Positions 52,113 through 60,550 of a stretch of DNA of 64,000 nt are shown piece by piece. This stretch comes from V1-33 sp039795165 (lineage in GTDB: Bacteria; Verrucomicrobiota; Verrucomicrobiia; Verrucomicrobiales; V1-33): NCBI GenBank assembly GCA_039795165.1, contig JBDKER010000009.1, positions 59,802-123,801 of the forward strand, given 5' to 3'. Each line of letters opens with the position of its first letter. Positions within the stretch are counted from its first letter, which is position 1. Both the position numbers and the translations under genes were made by a program. The notes beneath the pieces were generated by a model. It worked only from the letters and a program-made list of their open reading frames with translations, did no database searches and was not told the origin of the DNA.

Positions 52113-53243
52113 ATGGAAGCGCGGCATGATAGGGATCATCAGGAAGTTGGCGGCGGACTGATTGGCCTGAGCCATGAGGAACTGGAGACTCTGCTGGTTT
52201 CGGAAGGATTGGCGCGGGCGCATGCCGGACTGCTCTTCCGGGCGCTGCAGCGCGGCGGCATCGCTGCGGCGCTGGCGGAATTTCCACCCCCTGTGCGGCG
52301 CTGGCTGGAAGCAGGCTGGCTGGCCCAGGAAGGCATGCCCGGGGAAGCCCGCGAAGTGGTCAGTGCGGAGGACTGGACCCGGAAGTATCTGCTGAGGATG
52401 GCCGATGGGCAGGAAGTGGAGTCGGTGCTCATGGGGTACCCGGGGAGGTTCACTGCCTGTCTGAGCACGCAGGTCGGCTGTGCCATGGGCTGCGTATTCT
52501 GTGCGACGGGCAGAATGGGACTCGTGCGGCAACTGACCGCCGGGGAAATCGTGGGTCAGGCCCTCCATCTGGCGCGCCGCTGCCTGCGCGAGCATGGGGA
52601 ACCGCTGCGCAATGTCGTCCTCATGGGCATGGGCGAACCATTGCACAACCTTGAGGCCACCCTCAAGGCGCTGGCAATTCTGACCGACACCCGCGGGATG
52701 GGCATCGGCCCGGCGCGGATCATGGTGAGCACGGTCGGCCATGTTCCCGGAATCAGGAAGCTGGCGCGGCATGGTCAGAGATTCCGCCTCGCCGTAAGTT
52801 TGCATGCAGCCAGCGATGAAGAACGGAGCGCTCTGCTTCCCGTGAACCGCCGCTGGCCACTCGCCGAGGTGCTGGAGGCCTGCCGGGAATATTCCGAGAT
52901 CACGCAGCGACGGGTGCTCATGGCATGGACGCTCATCGCGGGAACCAACGATTCGCCGGATCATGCGAAGCGCCTCGCAGCCCTCCTCGCGGGTCGGCCC
53001 GTGCAGGTGAATCTGATTCCGCTCAATCCCGTGGATGGCTACGCCGGGGCCGTGCCGCCGCCGGACCGGGTTGCGGCCTTTCAGTCGATTCTGCAGGAAG
53101 CCGGCTTGCCGGTGACGGTCCGGCAGCGCCGCGGCATCGATGTGGAAGCCGGCTGCGGTCAGTTGCGGGCCGCCGGGCGGAGGACGCCCAAATCTGCCGG
53201 CGCTGAGGTCAGCGCGGTGCCTGCGGTGGATTCGCAAGGGTAG
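52113..53243 (+). CDS. rlmN: 23S rRNA/tRNA adenine-C2 methyltransferase RlmN
   Basis: 376 residues from ATG 52113; a TTG at 52104 is possible. The radical-SAM cluster motif is C123-AMGC127-VFC130, preceded by the second-site Cys C116 (TACLSTQ), and the C-terminal methylatable Cys C348 lies in VEAGCGQL. Other RlmN segments are VLMGMGEPLHN and LAVSLHAASDEERSALLPVNRRWPL. It methylates A2503 of 23S rRNA and A37 of some tRNAs. The sequence GEPLHN is nearer RlmN than Cfr. The gene is 5 bp after the cytochrome/LRR gene and its last 35 bp overlap the end of the convergent Lon-like gene. Confidence 0.92.
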   Translation: MEARHDRDHQEVGGGLIGLSHEELETLLVSEGLARAHAGLLFRALQRGGIAAALAEFPPPVRRWLEAGWLAQEGMPGEAREVVSAEDWTRKYLLRMADGQEVESVLMGYPGRFTACLSTQVGCAMGCVFCATGRMGLVRQLTAGEIVGQALHLARRCLREHGEPLRNVVLMGMGEPLHNLEATLKALAILTDTRGMGIGPARIMVSTVGHVPGIRKLARHGQRFRLAVSLHAASDEERSALLPVNRRWPLAEVLEACREYSEITQRRVLMAWTLIAGTNDSPDHAKRLAALLAGRPVQVNLIPLNPVDGYAGAVPPPDRVAAFQSILQEAGLPVTVRQRRGIDVEAGCGQLRAAGRRTPKSAGAEVSAVPAVDSQG

Positions 53244-54867
53244 CGCGGATCCGGCTGAGCCGCTGGCGCTGGCGGGTGACTTCCGGGGGTTCGTCGGGAT
53301 ACGGCCGGGTATTGTCGGGCGGCCATTTACCGGCGTAGCGGTCGAGGAGACGGGCCAATTCGAGCATTTCCTCGCAGTATTCGCGCGTGTCGGGATGGAC
53401 TTTGCCGCGGATGGCATTGAGGTCGTCCCATGCCTTGCCGAAGGGTGTCTTGCGGAGGCCGCGCTGGCCTTTGCGGAGCGCTCCCTTCGGCTGCGGGCGG
53501 AGACCGCCACTGCGGGCTTCGATTTCGCGGAGCGACGCCGCCGGGCTGAGCGCTCCTCCGGCGTTGCGGTTCGCGATGCGCAGGAGAAACTGGGCCGACA
53601 GGTGCTGGCTGTGCCATTGTGTGACTTCCTGGAGGCTGCGGATCACGGCTGGCGAGCGCAGCAGCGCCAGAGCGTCCGGTTTCCCGCGCAGCGGAGCCAC
53701 CGTGACATCGTACTGGCGGTCGGCTTTCAGCAGAAGCGGAGCCAGTTGCTCGCGGGAGAGAGCGATCACATCGGCAGCCGAACGCGCCGTGTGGAGACCG
53801 ACCTCAAGCAGGAGTGGCCATTCGGTCGGATTGAGAAGCAGCCAGTCGGTGAGCGCTGCGACCGATGACGATGGAAGGATCACGTGGCGGACGCCGTTGC
53901 GGGCACAGGAACGGAGAATCACTTCCGGCGGAGCGATGGGCACGGGAACGCCGTTGTCATCAAGCGCCAGAGCGATCACGCAAGCCGGGTCGGCGGCCTC
54001 GCCGGAAAGGAGTCCGTCGGCGGCAGCAAAGGCGGCTGCGAAGAGCGATCCATGAGAAGCCGGCGGGGCAGGGGACAGGGAAATCTTCCCTTCCCAGCCC
54101 GTTGGCCATGGAGCGTGACGCGGGCGCAGGAGAGCATTGAGTCGGGCCGCCGCGTCATTTTCCGAGACTGGCGACGGCAGGGAAATACGGGCCGGGGCTG
54201 CGCTTTCCTGCGGAGGCATTGGTTCCGCGGTGGCAGTGACCGTGAGGATGGCCGGCTGCGGGCCGGGCAAGAGGGCGCGCAGGCTGGCATTGATGAGCGT
54301 GGGAAGATCGCCCGATTCCGCATCTTCGCGGGGCTCGGGAAGCAGCAGCGGCTGCCAGTCGGGGAGGATCCCGTAGGTCAGTGCGCGGAGGGCGTCGCCC
54401 GCATCCGGTGGCCATGAAAGATCCGCAAGCGCCGCCGCCGCTTCCACTCCGTCCGGATGTGCCGAAAGCGCCAGCCTTTCCGCAGCCGCGCGGATGCGGG
54501 CCTGCACCTGTTCCGCTTCCGCTTCACTGAGCGGAGCCGTGGGTCGGTAATCCGGAAGCCGGCTCAGTTGACCGTCCGCCACGAGCGCATCGCGTTCCCC
54601 GGGCCGGATCGACAGCACCATGGCCACGCAGCGGGAACGCAGGGCGGGCGGAAGCGCCAACTGCCTCCGTGCCACCACGAGCAGATCCTGAACAAGGGCT
54701 CCGACCCCGTCCTTGCCAAGTTCTGCTGTCAGGGTTTCTCCGCGCAGTGCCAGCGGGGCCGTCCGTTCGTAGCGCGGAGGCGGCGGAAGCTGGGCCACGG
54801 CCGGCACCGGCAGCAGCCATCCGGCCGCAGCAAGGCAGACAAGGCTGGCAGGACGTAACAATTGCAT
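53209..54867 (-). CDS. Secreted protein with a degenerate Lon-protease-like (S16) domain
   Basis: 552 residues. Signal peptide about 1-25 (ending LPVPAVA). The middle part, about 255-360, follows the Lon proteolytic-domain pattern: PPASHGSLFAAAFAAADGLLSG aligns with GPSAGVTMATALVSALTG, keeping the Ser (S271), and CVIALALDDNGVPVPIAPPEVIL with VAMTGEITLRGRVLPIGGLKEKL, where the catalytic Lys becomes Glu or Val. A strand-turn segment NGVRHVILPSSS matches GIKTVIIPKEN. Thus the fold is present but the Ser-Lys dyad is broken. N- and C-terminal regions are helical; the C-terminus is rich in basic residues. It begins 20 bp after the NamZ-fusion stop codon on the same strand and may be co-transcribed. 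Confidence 0.65.
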   Translation of the reverse strand: MQLLRPASLVCLAAAGWLLPVPAVAQLPPPPRYERTAPLALRGETLTAELGKDGVGALVQDLLVVARRQLALPPALRSRCVAMVLSIRPGERDALVADGQLSRLPDYRPTAPLSEAEAEQVQARIRAAAERLALSAHPDGVEAAAALADLSWPPDAGDALRALTYGILPDWQPLLLPEPREDAESGDLPTLINASLRALLPGPQPAILTVTATAEPMPPQESAAPARISLPSPVSENDAAARLNALLRPRHAPWPTGWEGKISLSPAPPASHGSLFAAAFAAADGLLSGEAADPACVIALALDDNGVPVPIAPPEVILRSCARNGVRHVILPSSSVAALTDWLLLNPTEWPLLLEVGLHTARSAADVIALSREQLAPLLLKADRQYDVTVAPLRGKPDALALLRSPAVIRSLQEVTQWHSQHLSAQFLLRIANRNAGGALSPAASLREIEARSGGLRPQPKGALRKGQRGLRKTPFGKAWDDLNAIRGKVHPDTREYCEEMLELARLLDRYAGKWPPDNTRPYPDEPPEVTRQRQRLSRIRATLANPPQAPR

Positions 54868-54887
54868 GGCTCGCGACAGACCAGGAA

Positions 54888-57266
54888 TCAGGACCCCGCT
54901 TCCGGATACAGCAGCACCGGCTGACGGCGGTTCGTGAACTTCAGAAGGTCGCCCTGCCATGCCTGCATCACTTCCAGAGCCGAAGCCCCCTTCTGCAGCG
55001 CCTTAAGCGAGGGCTCGTGCACAAGGAGCTTGTTGAGCGGAGTCAGATCGAACGACGCCGGAGCCTGGGCCACGACCGCCGCCGCCAGATGCATGCCGAC
55101 GGCCACGGACGGTAGCTCGCTGCGGTTGGTAATGGTCAGCTGCACTCCTTGGCAGGCTTCTCCTTTGAACACACTCGCGCTCGGCGTGAAGCTCGCCGGA
55201 CTGATCCGCAGGCCGGGCAGATTGGCCGCCCCAAGGGCATCGCACAGCTTCCGTGCATCCAGCCACGGAGCCCCGAAGAACTGGAAGGGAGCGTCCGTGC
55301 CGCGCCCGACCGACAGTTTGCAGAATTCAAGGAGACCAACTCCCGGGTAGAGCACAGCCGCATCCGGACTGCGCATGTTTGGCGAAGGATTGATCCATGG
55401 CAGACCCGTGTCCGGAAAGAATTCGCGGCGCGACCAGCCCGAAACCGGAATCACCTTCAGTTCGACGTCGAGCGACAGTTCCCGCTGAAAAAGCTGCGCC
55501 AGTTCCCCCGCGGTCATGCCATGACGCACAGGAATCGGATGGCACGCCGTGAAGCTTGGCTTTCCCGAGGAAACCGGACCTTCCATGCGGGATCCCCCGA
55601 TGGGATTGACGCGGTCGAGCACCACGAAGCGCATGCTCCGTCCAGAGGCCGCCTGCATGCATTCGAGCATGGTCGAAACATAAGTGTAAAACCGGCAGCC
55701 GATGTCCTGGATATCGAAGACGAGGGTATCGAGGTCCTTGAGCTGGGCGGTAGACGGGCGGCGGCGTTCGCCATAGAGGCTGAAAACGGGAAGCCCCGTG
55801 GCGGCGTCGCGACCGTCGGCAATGCCATCGCGGTCCTCCGTGCCGCGGATCCCATGCTCGGGACTGAAAAGAGCCCGCAGCGACAGACCGCCTGCCTTCG
55901 CAAGCACATCAATGGTCGGCGTTCCCTTCAGATTGCGCCCCGTATGATTCGTGATGAGTCCGGCCTTCGCTCCGGCGATGGCACGGAACCCGTCCGCCGC
56001 GAGCGCATCGATGCCGGGACTGATGCGCCCGCGCCGGGCCGGCAGCTTCGGCCGCTGAGCCGATTGCTGCCATGCGGTGCGGCGCTTGGGCAGGCCCATG
56101 GCTTCGGCGGCGAGCGTGCCGAATTGCCAGCGCAGTTCCTTGACCCCATTGCCTTCCCGAGGGTGATTGCGGTTCGTGAGCAGAACCACGAAGGCACTCA
56201 CATCGGGGTCGATCCAGAGAGCAGTGCCGGTCCAGCCCGTGTGCCCGAATGAGCGCGGGCCAAAGCATTCTCCCTTCGGATCGGCATAGCGGCTGGCGTT
56301 GTCGAACCCATTCGTCCGCACCGTGCCATCGCGGAGCCGCACTGGTCCGGTCATGAGCTGGACCGTGCGCGACGTAAAAATTCTCCGGCCCGCATCCGTG
56401 CGACCACCCTTGAGCAGCATGCGGCAGAAGCGAGCCAGATCGCCCGCCGTCGAAAACAGCCCGGCATGCCCCGCCACGCCCCCCATGAGCCGCGCCGTGG
56501 GATCGTGCACCACTCCATGCACAAGCCCGGCCGCTTCGCGCGTCGTCGGAGCAACCCGCCCCAACAGCCGGCGCGACGGAAGGTACGAGGTGTCCCGCAT
56601 CCCCAGCGGACGGAAAATCCGGGCCGCCGCAAATTCATTGACCGGCGATCCACTCACGAGCCGCACGATTTCGCCCAACAGGATGAAATTGATGTCGCTG
56701 TAGAGGAATTTCGTGTCCGGCGGGTTGATGAGGGGTTCCGTGGCGGCGCGCTGAATGCCTTCCGCATAGCCCGACCACGGAGTCTCCGTGCGCGGAATGC
56801 CGCTGCGTGTCCCGCTCGTGTGCGTGAGCAGATGACGGATCGTGACCGCATCCTTGCCATTCCCCGCAAAGGCCGGAATGAGCGATCCCACCCGCGTGTC
56901 GAGCGACAGCTTGCCTTCCTGAATCAGCAGGAAAATGGAAGGAGCCGTGGCCACCACCTTCGTGAGCGACGCTACATCGAAGATCGTATCCTGCCGCATC
57001 GGCTGCACTTCCGGATCAATCATCCGGCTGCCCGTGTGCCCGCTGCGGACCGCCCCCAGACGTTCCAGCCACCAGACCGCCCCAGGCACAAGCTTCGCCG
57101 TGACCGCATCGTCGAGCGCCTTCGTTGCCAGCGCCAGCCGCGCGTCATCGAAGACCCGGCTCGTGCGCGCATGTAGTTCTGGAAGAGCAAGCGCCGTCGC
57201 CGCAAGGCCGGTGGCCCCGGCAAGAAATCGGCGCCGGGCGCAGAGGGAATCGGAAGGCTGGTCCAT
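54888..57266 (-). CDS. Fusion of a serine beta-lactamase-like hydrolase and NamZ (DUF1343) muramidase
   Basis: 792 residues. Twin-arginine signal: CARRRFLAGATGLAATALAL (about 9-28). Residues about 40-400 are a class C beta-lactamase/esterase-type domain with S100-L-T-K103, Y189-S-D and FGHTGWTG (about 340-347). After a linker (about 400-415), residues 416-792 are a NamZ/DUF1343 exo-beta-N-acetylmuramidase domain: AKAGLITNHTGRN, FSPEHGIRG with the proposed catalytic Glu470, DIQDIGCRFYTY and RFVVLDRVNPIGG. Two cell-wall recycling activities, stem-peptide or ester cleavage and MurNAc removal, would be joined in one exported chain. The gene is divergent from the PSD1 gene across 107 bp. Both domain calls are strong. 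Confidence 0.9.
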   Translation of the reverse strand: MDQPSDSLCARRRFLAGATGLAATALALPELHARTSRVFDDARLALATKALDDAVTAKLVPGAVWWLERLGAVRSGHTGSRMIDPEVQPMRQDTIFDVASLTKVVATAPSIFLLIQEGKLSLDTRVGSLIPAFAGNGKDAVTIRHLLTHTSGTRSGIPRTETPWSGYAEGIQRAATEPLINPPDTKFLYSDINFILLGEIVRLVSGSPVNEFAAARIFRPLGMRDTSYLPSRRLLGRVAPTTREAAGLVHGVVHDPTARLMGGVAGHAGLFSTAGDLARFCRMLLKGGRTDAGRRIFTSRTVQLMTGPVRLRDGTVRTNGFDNASRYADPKGECFGPRSFGHTGWTGTALWIDPDVSAFVVLLTNRNHPREGNGVKELRWQFGTLAAEAMGLPKRRTAWQQSAQRPKLPARRGRISPGIDALAADGFRAIAGAKAGLITNHTGRNLKGTPTIDVLAKAGGLSLRALFSPEHGIRGTEDRDGIADGRDAATGLPVFSLYGERRRPSTAQLKDLDTLVFDIQDIGCRFYTYVSTMLECMQAASGRSMRFVVLDRVNPIGGSRMEGPVSSGKPSFTACHPIPVRHGMTAGELAQLFQRELSLDVELKVIPVSGWSRREFFPDTGLPWINPSPNMRSPDAAVLYPGVGLLEFCKLSVGRGTDAPFQFFGAPWLDARKLCDALGAANLPGLRISPASFTPSASVFKGEACQGVQLTITNRSELPSVAVGMHLAAAVVAQAPASFDLTPLNKLLVHEPSLKALQKGASALEVMQAWQGDLLKFTNRRQPVLLYPEAGS

Positions 57267-57373
57267 GGTATCGGAAAGGAGCAGATGGCTCCCCGTGTTT
57301 CGCCCCGGAAAGTCGATCTGTCCAGACCGCCATGCCGCTGAAAGGCGCGGGCCGTGAATCCGTAAGGGCCAGC

Positions 57374-60300
57374 ATGCCACGCTTGCTCCGTCTCGCCTTT
57401 CTCCTTCCAGCTGCGGCAGCGGCGGCGGTCCCCGACGTGATTGACTTCAACTTTCACGTGAAGCCGATCCTCAGCGACCGCTGCTTCCTGTGCCACGGAC
57501 CCGACGAAAAGAACCGGAAGGCCAAGCTCAGGCTCGACCGCCCGGACGACGCCTTCAAGGCCGCACCCGACGCCGGCGAGGGCTGGCAGGTCATCCGCCC
57601 CGGCGACCCCGCCAGAAGCCTCCTCATGGCCCGCATCGAATCGAAGGATCCCGATGAAATCATGCCTCCGCCGGAATCACACCTCACCGTCTCCGCGGAC
57701 GAACGGGAAATCCTGCGCCGCTGGATCTCGGCAGGGGCGGCATGGAGCGACCACTGGGCGTTTCAGGAAGTGAAGGCCCCCGCCATTCCGCAGGTGCCAA
57801 CCGGCGGCAATGCCATTGATGCCTTCGTGGCCGGGCGGCTCGCCCGGGAAGGAAAGACATTGCGCCCGCAGGCTCCGCCCGACCGCCTTCTGCGGCGGGC
57901 TTCGTTTGCGCTTACCGGGCTGCCGCCATCGGACGACTTGCGCGCGGCGGCGGGCTCCGGTGATCCTGCGGATGTCCTCGCCCGCGCTGTCGATCACCTG
58001 CTGGCCCAGCCATCTTACGGCGAACGAATGGCGGCGGACTGGTGCGACATCGCCCGCTACGCCGATACCTACGGCTACCAGAACGACCGTCACCGCGACG
58101 TCTGGCCATGGCGCGATTGGGTGATCCGGGCCTTCAATGACAACCTGCCCTACGATCAGTTCATCACATGGCAACTCGCCGGCGACCTCCTCGAAGGGGC
58201 GAGCCGCGACCAGCGGGTGGCCACGGCCTTCAACCGACTGCACCGTCAGACCAACGAAGGCGGCAGCGTGGAAGAGGAATTCAGGGTCGAATATGTGAAT
58301 GACCGCGTCACGACGTACGGGACGGCATTTCTCGGGCTCACGCTCGAGTGCAGCCGCTGTCACGATCACAAGTACGATCCGGTGGCCATGCGCGATTTCT
58401 ATGCGCTTTCGGCCTTCTTCCAGAACATCGACGAAAGCGGGCTGTATGCGCACTTCACGGACGATACCCCGACGCCGGCCCTGCCGCTCGCTACGCCTGA
58501 CGACGACCGCGAGATCGCGGCGCTGGCCGAGGAAGTGAGCAAGGCGGAAGCAGAAGTGGCCCGGCTCCGCGACGCACGCCGCGAGGCCTTCACCCAATGG
58601 CCATCGTCCTCGGGTGCCGTCACTGCAATTCCCGGTGAACTGGCCCGCTTCCAGTTCGAGGAACTGACAAAGAACGAGGTGAAGCCGGACGATCCGGCGC
58701 AGCCGTTCGAGAATCCTGTGCTCGTTGGCGGCCGGGAAGGACAGGCGCTCCAACTCGACGGCGAAAACGGAGTCAATCTCAATGCCGGGGGCGGATTCCC
58801 GCGCGAACAGCCGTTCACGGTCTCGCTCTGGATGAAGACACCGGACCGCAAGGACCGCGCGGTCGTCTTCCACCGCAGCCGGGCATGGACGGATGCCGCC
58901 AGCCGGGGTTATCAGATGCTCATCGAAGACGGCAGGCTCAGTGCCGCCCTCATTCATTTCTGGCCCGGCAATGCCATCTGCGTGCAGACACGGGAGGAAT
59001 TGCCGGTCGGTTCATGGGTGCATGTCGCCATGGTCAGCGACGGCAGCAGCCGGGCCGCCGGACTGAAGATCTTCGTGAATGGCAAGGCCTCTGATTGCCT
59101 CACTGTGAAGGACCATCTCACGCGCAACAATCACGGCGGGGAAGCCCAGCAGATCACCATCGGGCAGCGCTTCCGCGACCGTGGCTTCAAGGGCGGAGAA
59201 GTCGACGATTTCAGGGTCTTCGCACGCAATCTCAGTGCCCTCGAAATTGCGAAGCTCGCAGGCGTGGCGACCACAGCCACTGCCGCGGACATCTATGAAT
59301 ACTGGCTGGGTGCCCACGATCCCGCATGGCAGGCAGCCCAGAAGAATCTGCAGGACGCGAGGTCGCGCCTCCATGCACGCGCGGACCGCATCCCTTCGCT
59401 CATGGTCATGGAGGAAATGGCGGAACCACGCACGGCCTATGTCCTCCAGCGCGGGGCGTACGATGCGCGCGGCGAGACGGTCACGGCTGATGTCCCGGCT
59501 GCCCTGCTGGGCTTTGATCCCGCATGGCCACGCAACCGACTCGGCCTTGCGCGCTGGACCACAGACCGCCGCCAACCCCTCACGGCCCGGGTCGTGGTCA
59601 ACCGTCTCTGGGCCCAGATGTTCGGCCGGGGCCTTGTGTCGACGGTCGAGGATTTCGGCAATCAGGGCAGTCTGCCGACGCATCCGGAACTGCTCGATTT
59701 CCTTGCCGTCCAGTTCATGGAGGGTGGCTGGAATGTGAAGGCACTGCTCCGCATGATGGCGACGAGCCTGACATGGGCGCAGGAAAGTGGTGGCGATGCC
59801 GGCTTGTTCCGCGACGATCCCGAGAATGTCCTCCTTGCCCGCGGTCCGAAATTCCGGCTGCCGGCCGAGATGATCCGCGATGCCGCCCTCGCTTCGTCGG
59901 GCCTGCTCGTGAACCGCCTCGGCGGCCCGGGCGTGCGGCCCTATCAACCCCCAGGGATCTGGGAAGAAAAGGGCGGCGGTTGGTCGTACCAGCCGGACAA
60001 GGGCGATGGCCTCTACCGCCGGAGCCTCTACACCTACTGGCGCCGGACCGCCCCGCCTCCCGCCATGGAAACATTCGACGCCGCCAAACGCGAGGTCTGC
60101 GTGGCGCGCCGTCAGGTGACCGCCACTCCGCTGCAGGCACTCGTGCTCATGAATGATGTGCAGTACCTCGAAGCCGCCCGCGTCATGGCCGAGGACCTCG
60201 TGAAAACCCACGGCGACGACAGCGGGGCACTTGTGCACAAGGCCTTCGCACGCTGCCTCGGACGCGCCCCGCGGGATGCCGAACTCGTCGTGCTCACCCG

Positions 60301-60472
60301 CTTTCTCGCGGAACAATCCGACGCCTTCCGGGCCGCCCCAGCCGCCGCCGCTTCTCTCGCGAAGGCAGGCAGCAGCGCCCCCGCGGCTGGACTCGATCCC
60401 GTCCGCGTCGCCTCCGCCGCCATGCTCGTGAGCACGCTCTTCAATCACGATGAATTCGTGACCCTGCGCTGA
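57374..60472 (+). CDS. PSCyt1-PSCyt2-LamG-PSD1 multidomain cytochrome protein
   Basis: 1032 residues from ATG 57374. A signal peptide (about 1-19) is followed by PSCyt1 with heme motif C37-FLC40-H41 and a later MPPPESHLT Met region. PSCyt2 (DUF1549, about 140-345) contains FALTGLPPSDD and a second CxxCH at C326-SRC329-H330 (SRCHDHKYDP). A concanavalin/LamG-like domain follows (about 430-640). PSD1 (DUF1553, about 700-1000) has RLWAQMFGRGLVSTVEDFG and VCVARRQVTATPLQALVLMND. This architecture is confined largely to Planctomycetes and Verrucomicrobia and often paired with a DUF1501 gene; none follows here. Function is unproved, perhaps oxidative polysaccharide processing. Confidence 0.92.
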   Translation: MPRLLRLAFLLPAAAAAAVPDVIDFNFHVKPILSDRCFLCHGPDEKNRKAKLRLDRPDDAFKAAPDAGEGWQVIRPGDPARSLLMARIESKDPDEIMPPPESHLTVSADEREILRRWISAGAAWSDHWAFQEVKAPAIPQVPTGGNAIDAFVAGRLAREGKTLRPQAPPDRLLRRASFALTGLPPSDDLRAAAGSGDPADVLARAVDHLLAQPSYGERMAADWCDIARYADTYGYQNDRHRDVWPWRDWVIRAFNDNLPYDQFITWQLAGDLLEGASRDQRVATAFNRLHRQTNEGGSVEEEFRVEYVNDRVTTYGTAFLGLTLECSRCHDHKYDPVAMRDFYALSAFFQNIDESGLYAHFTDDTPTPALPLATPDDDREIAALAEEVSKAEAEVARLRDARREAFTQWPSSSGAVTAIPGELARFQFEELTKNEVKPDDPAQPFENPVLVGGREGQALQLDGENGVNLNAGGGFPREQPFTVSLWMKTPDRKDRAVVFHRSRAWTDAASRGYQMLIEDGRLSAALIHFWPGNAICVQTREELPVGSWVHVAMVSDGSSRAAGLKIFVNGKASDCLTVKDHLTRNNHGGEAQQITIGQRFRDRGFKGGEVDDFRVFARNLSALEIAKLAGVATTATAADIYEYWLGAHDPAWQAAQKNLQDARSRLHARADRIPSLMVMEEMAEPRTAYVLQRGAYDARGETVTADVPAALLGFDPAWPRNRLGLARWTTDRRQPLTARVVVNRLWAQMFGRGLVSTVEDFGNQGSLPTHPELLDFLAVQFMEGGWNVKALLRMMATSLTWAQESGGDAGLFRDDPENVLLARGPKFRLPAEMIRDAALASSGLLVNRLGGPGVRPYQPPGIWEEKGGGWSYQPDKGDGLYRRSLYTYWRRTAPPPAMETFDAAKREVCVARRQVTATPLQALVLMNDVQYLEAARVMAEDLVKTHGDDSGALVHKAFARCLGRAPRDAELVVLTRFLAEQSDAFRAAPAAAASLAKAGSSAPAAGLDPVRVASAAMLVSTLFNHDEFVTLR

Positions 60473-60550
60473 TTCCCGCAGATTGCTTCCCCGGAACCAA
60501 GAGTCGGAACCACGAGGCGGCCCCGCTCCAAAGCATCGCCCGCGGCCCCC

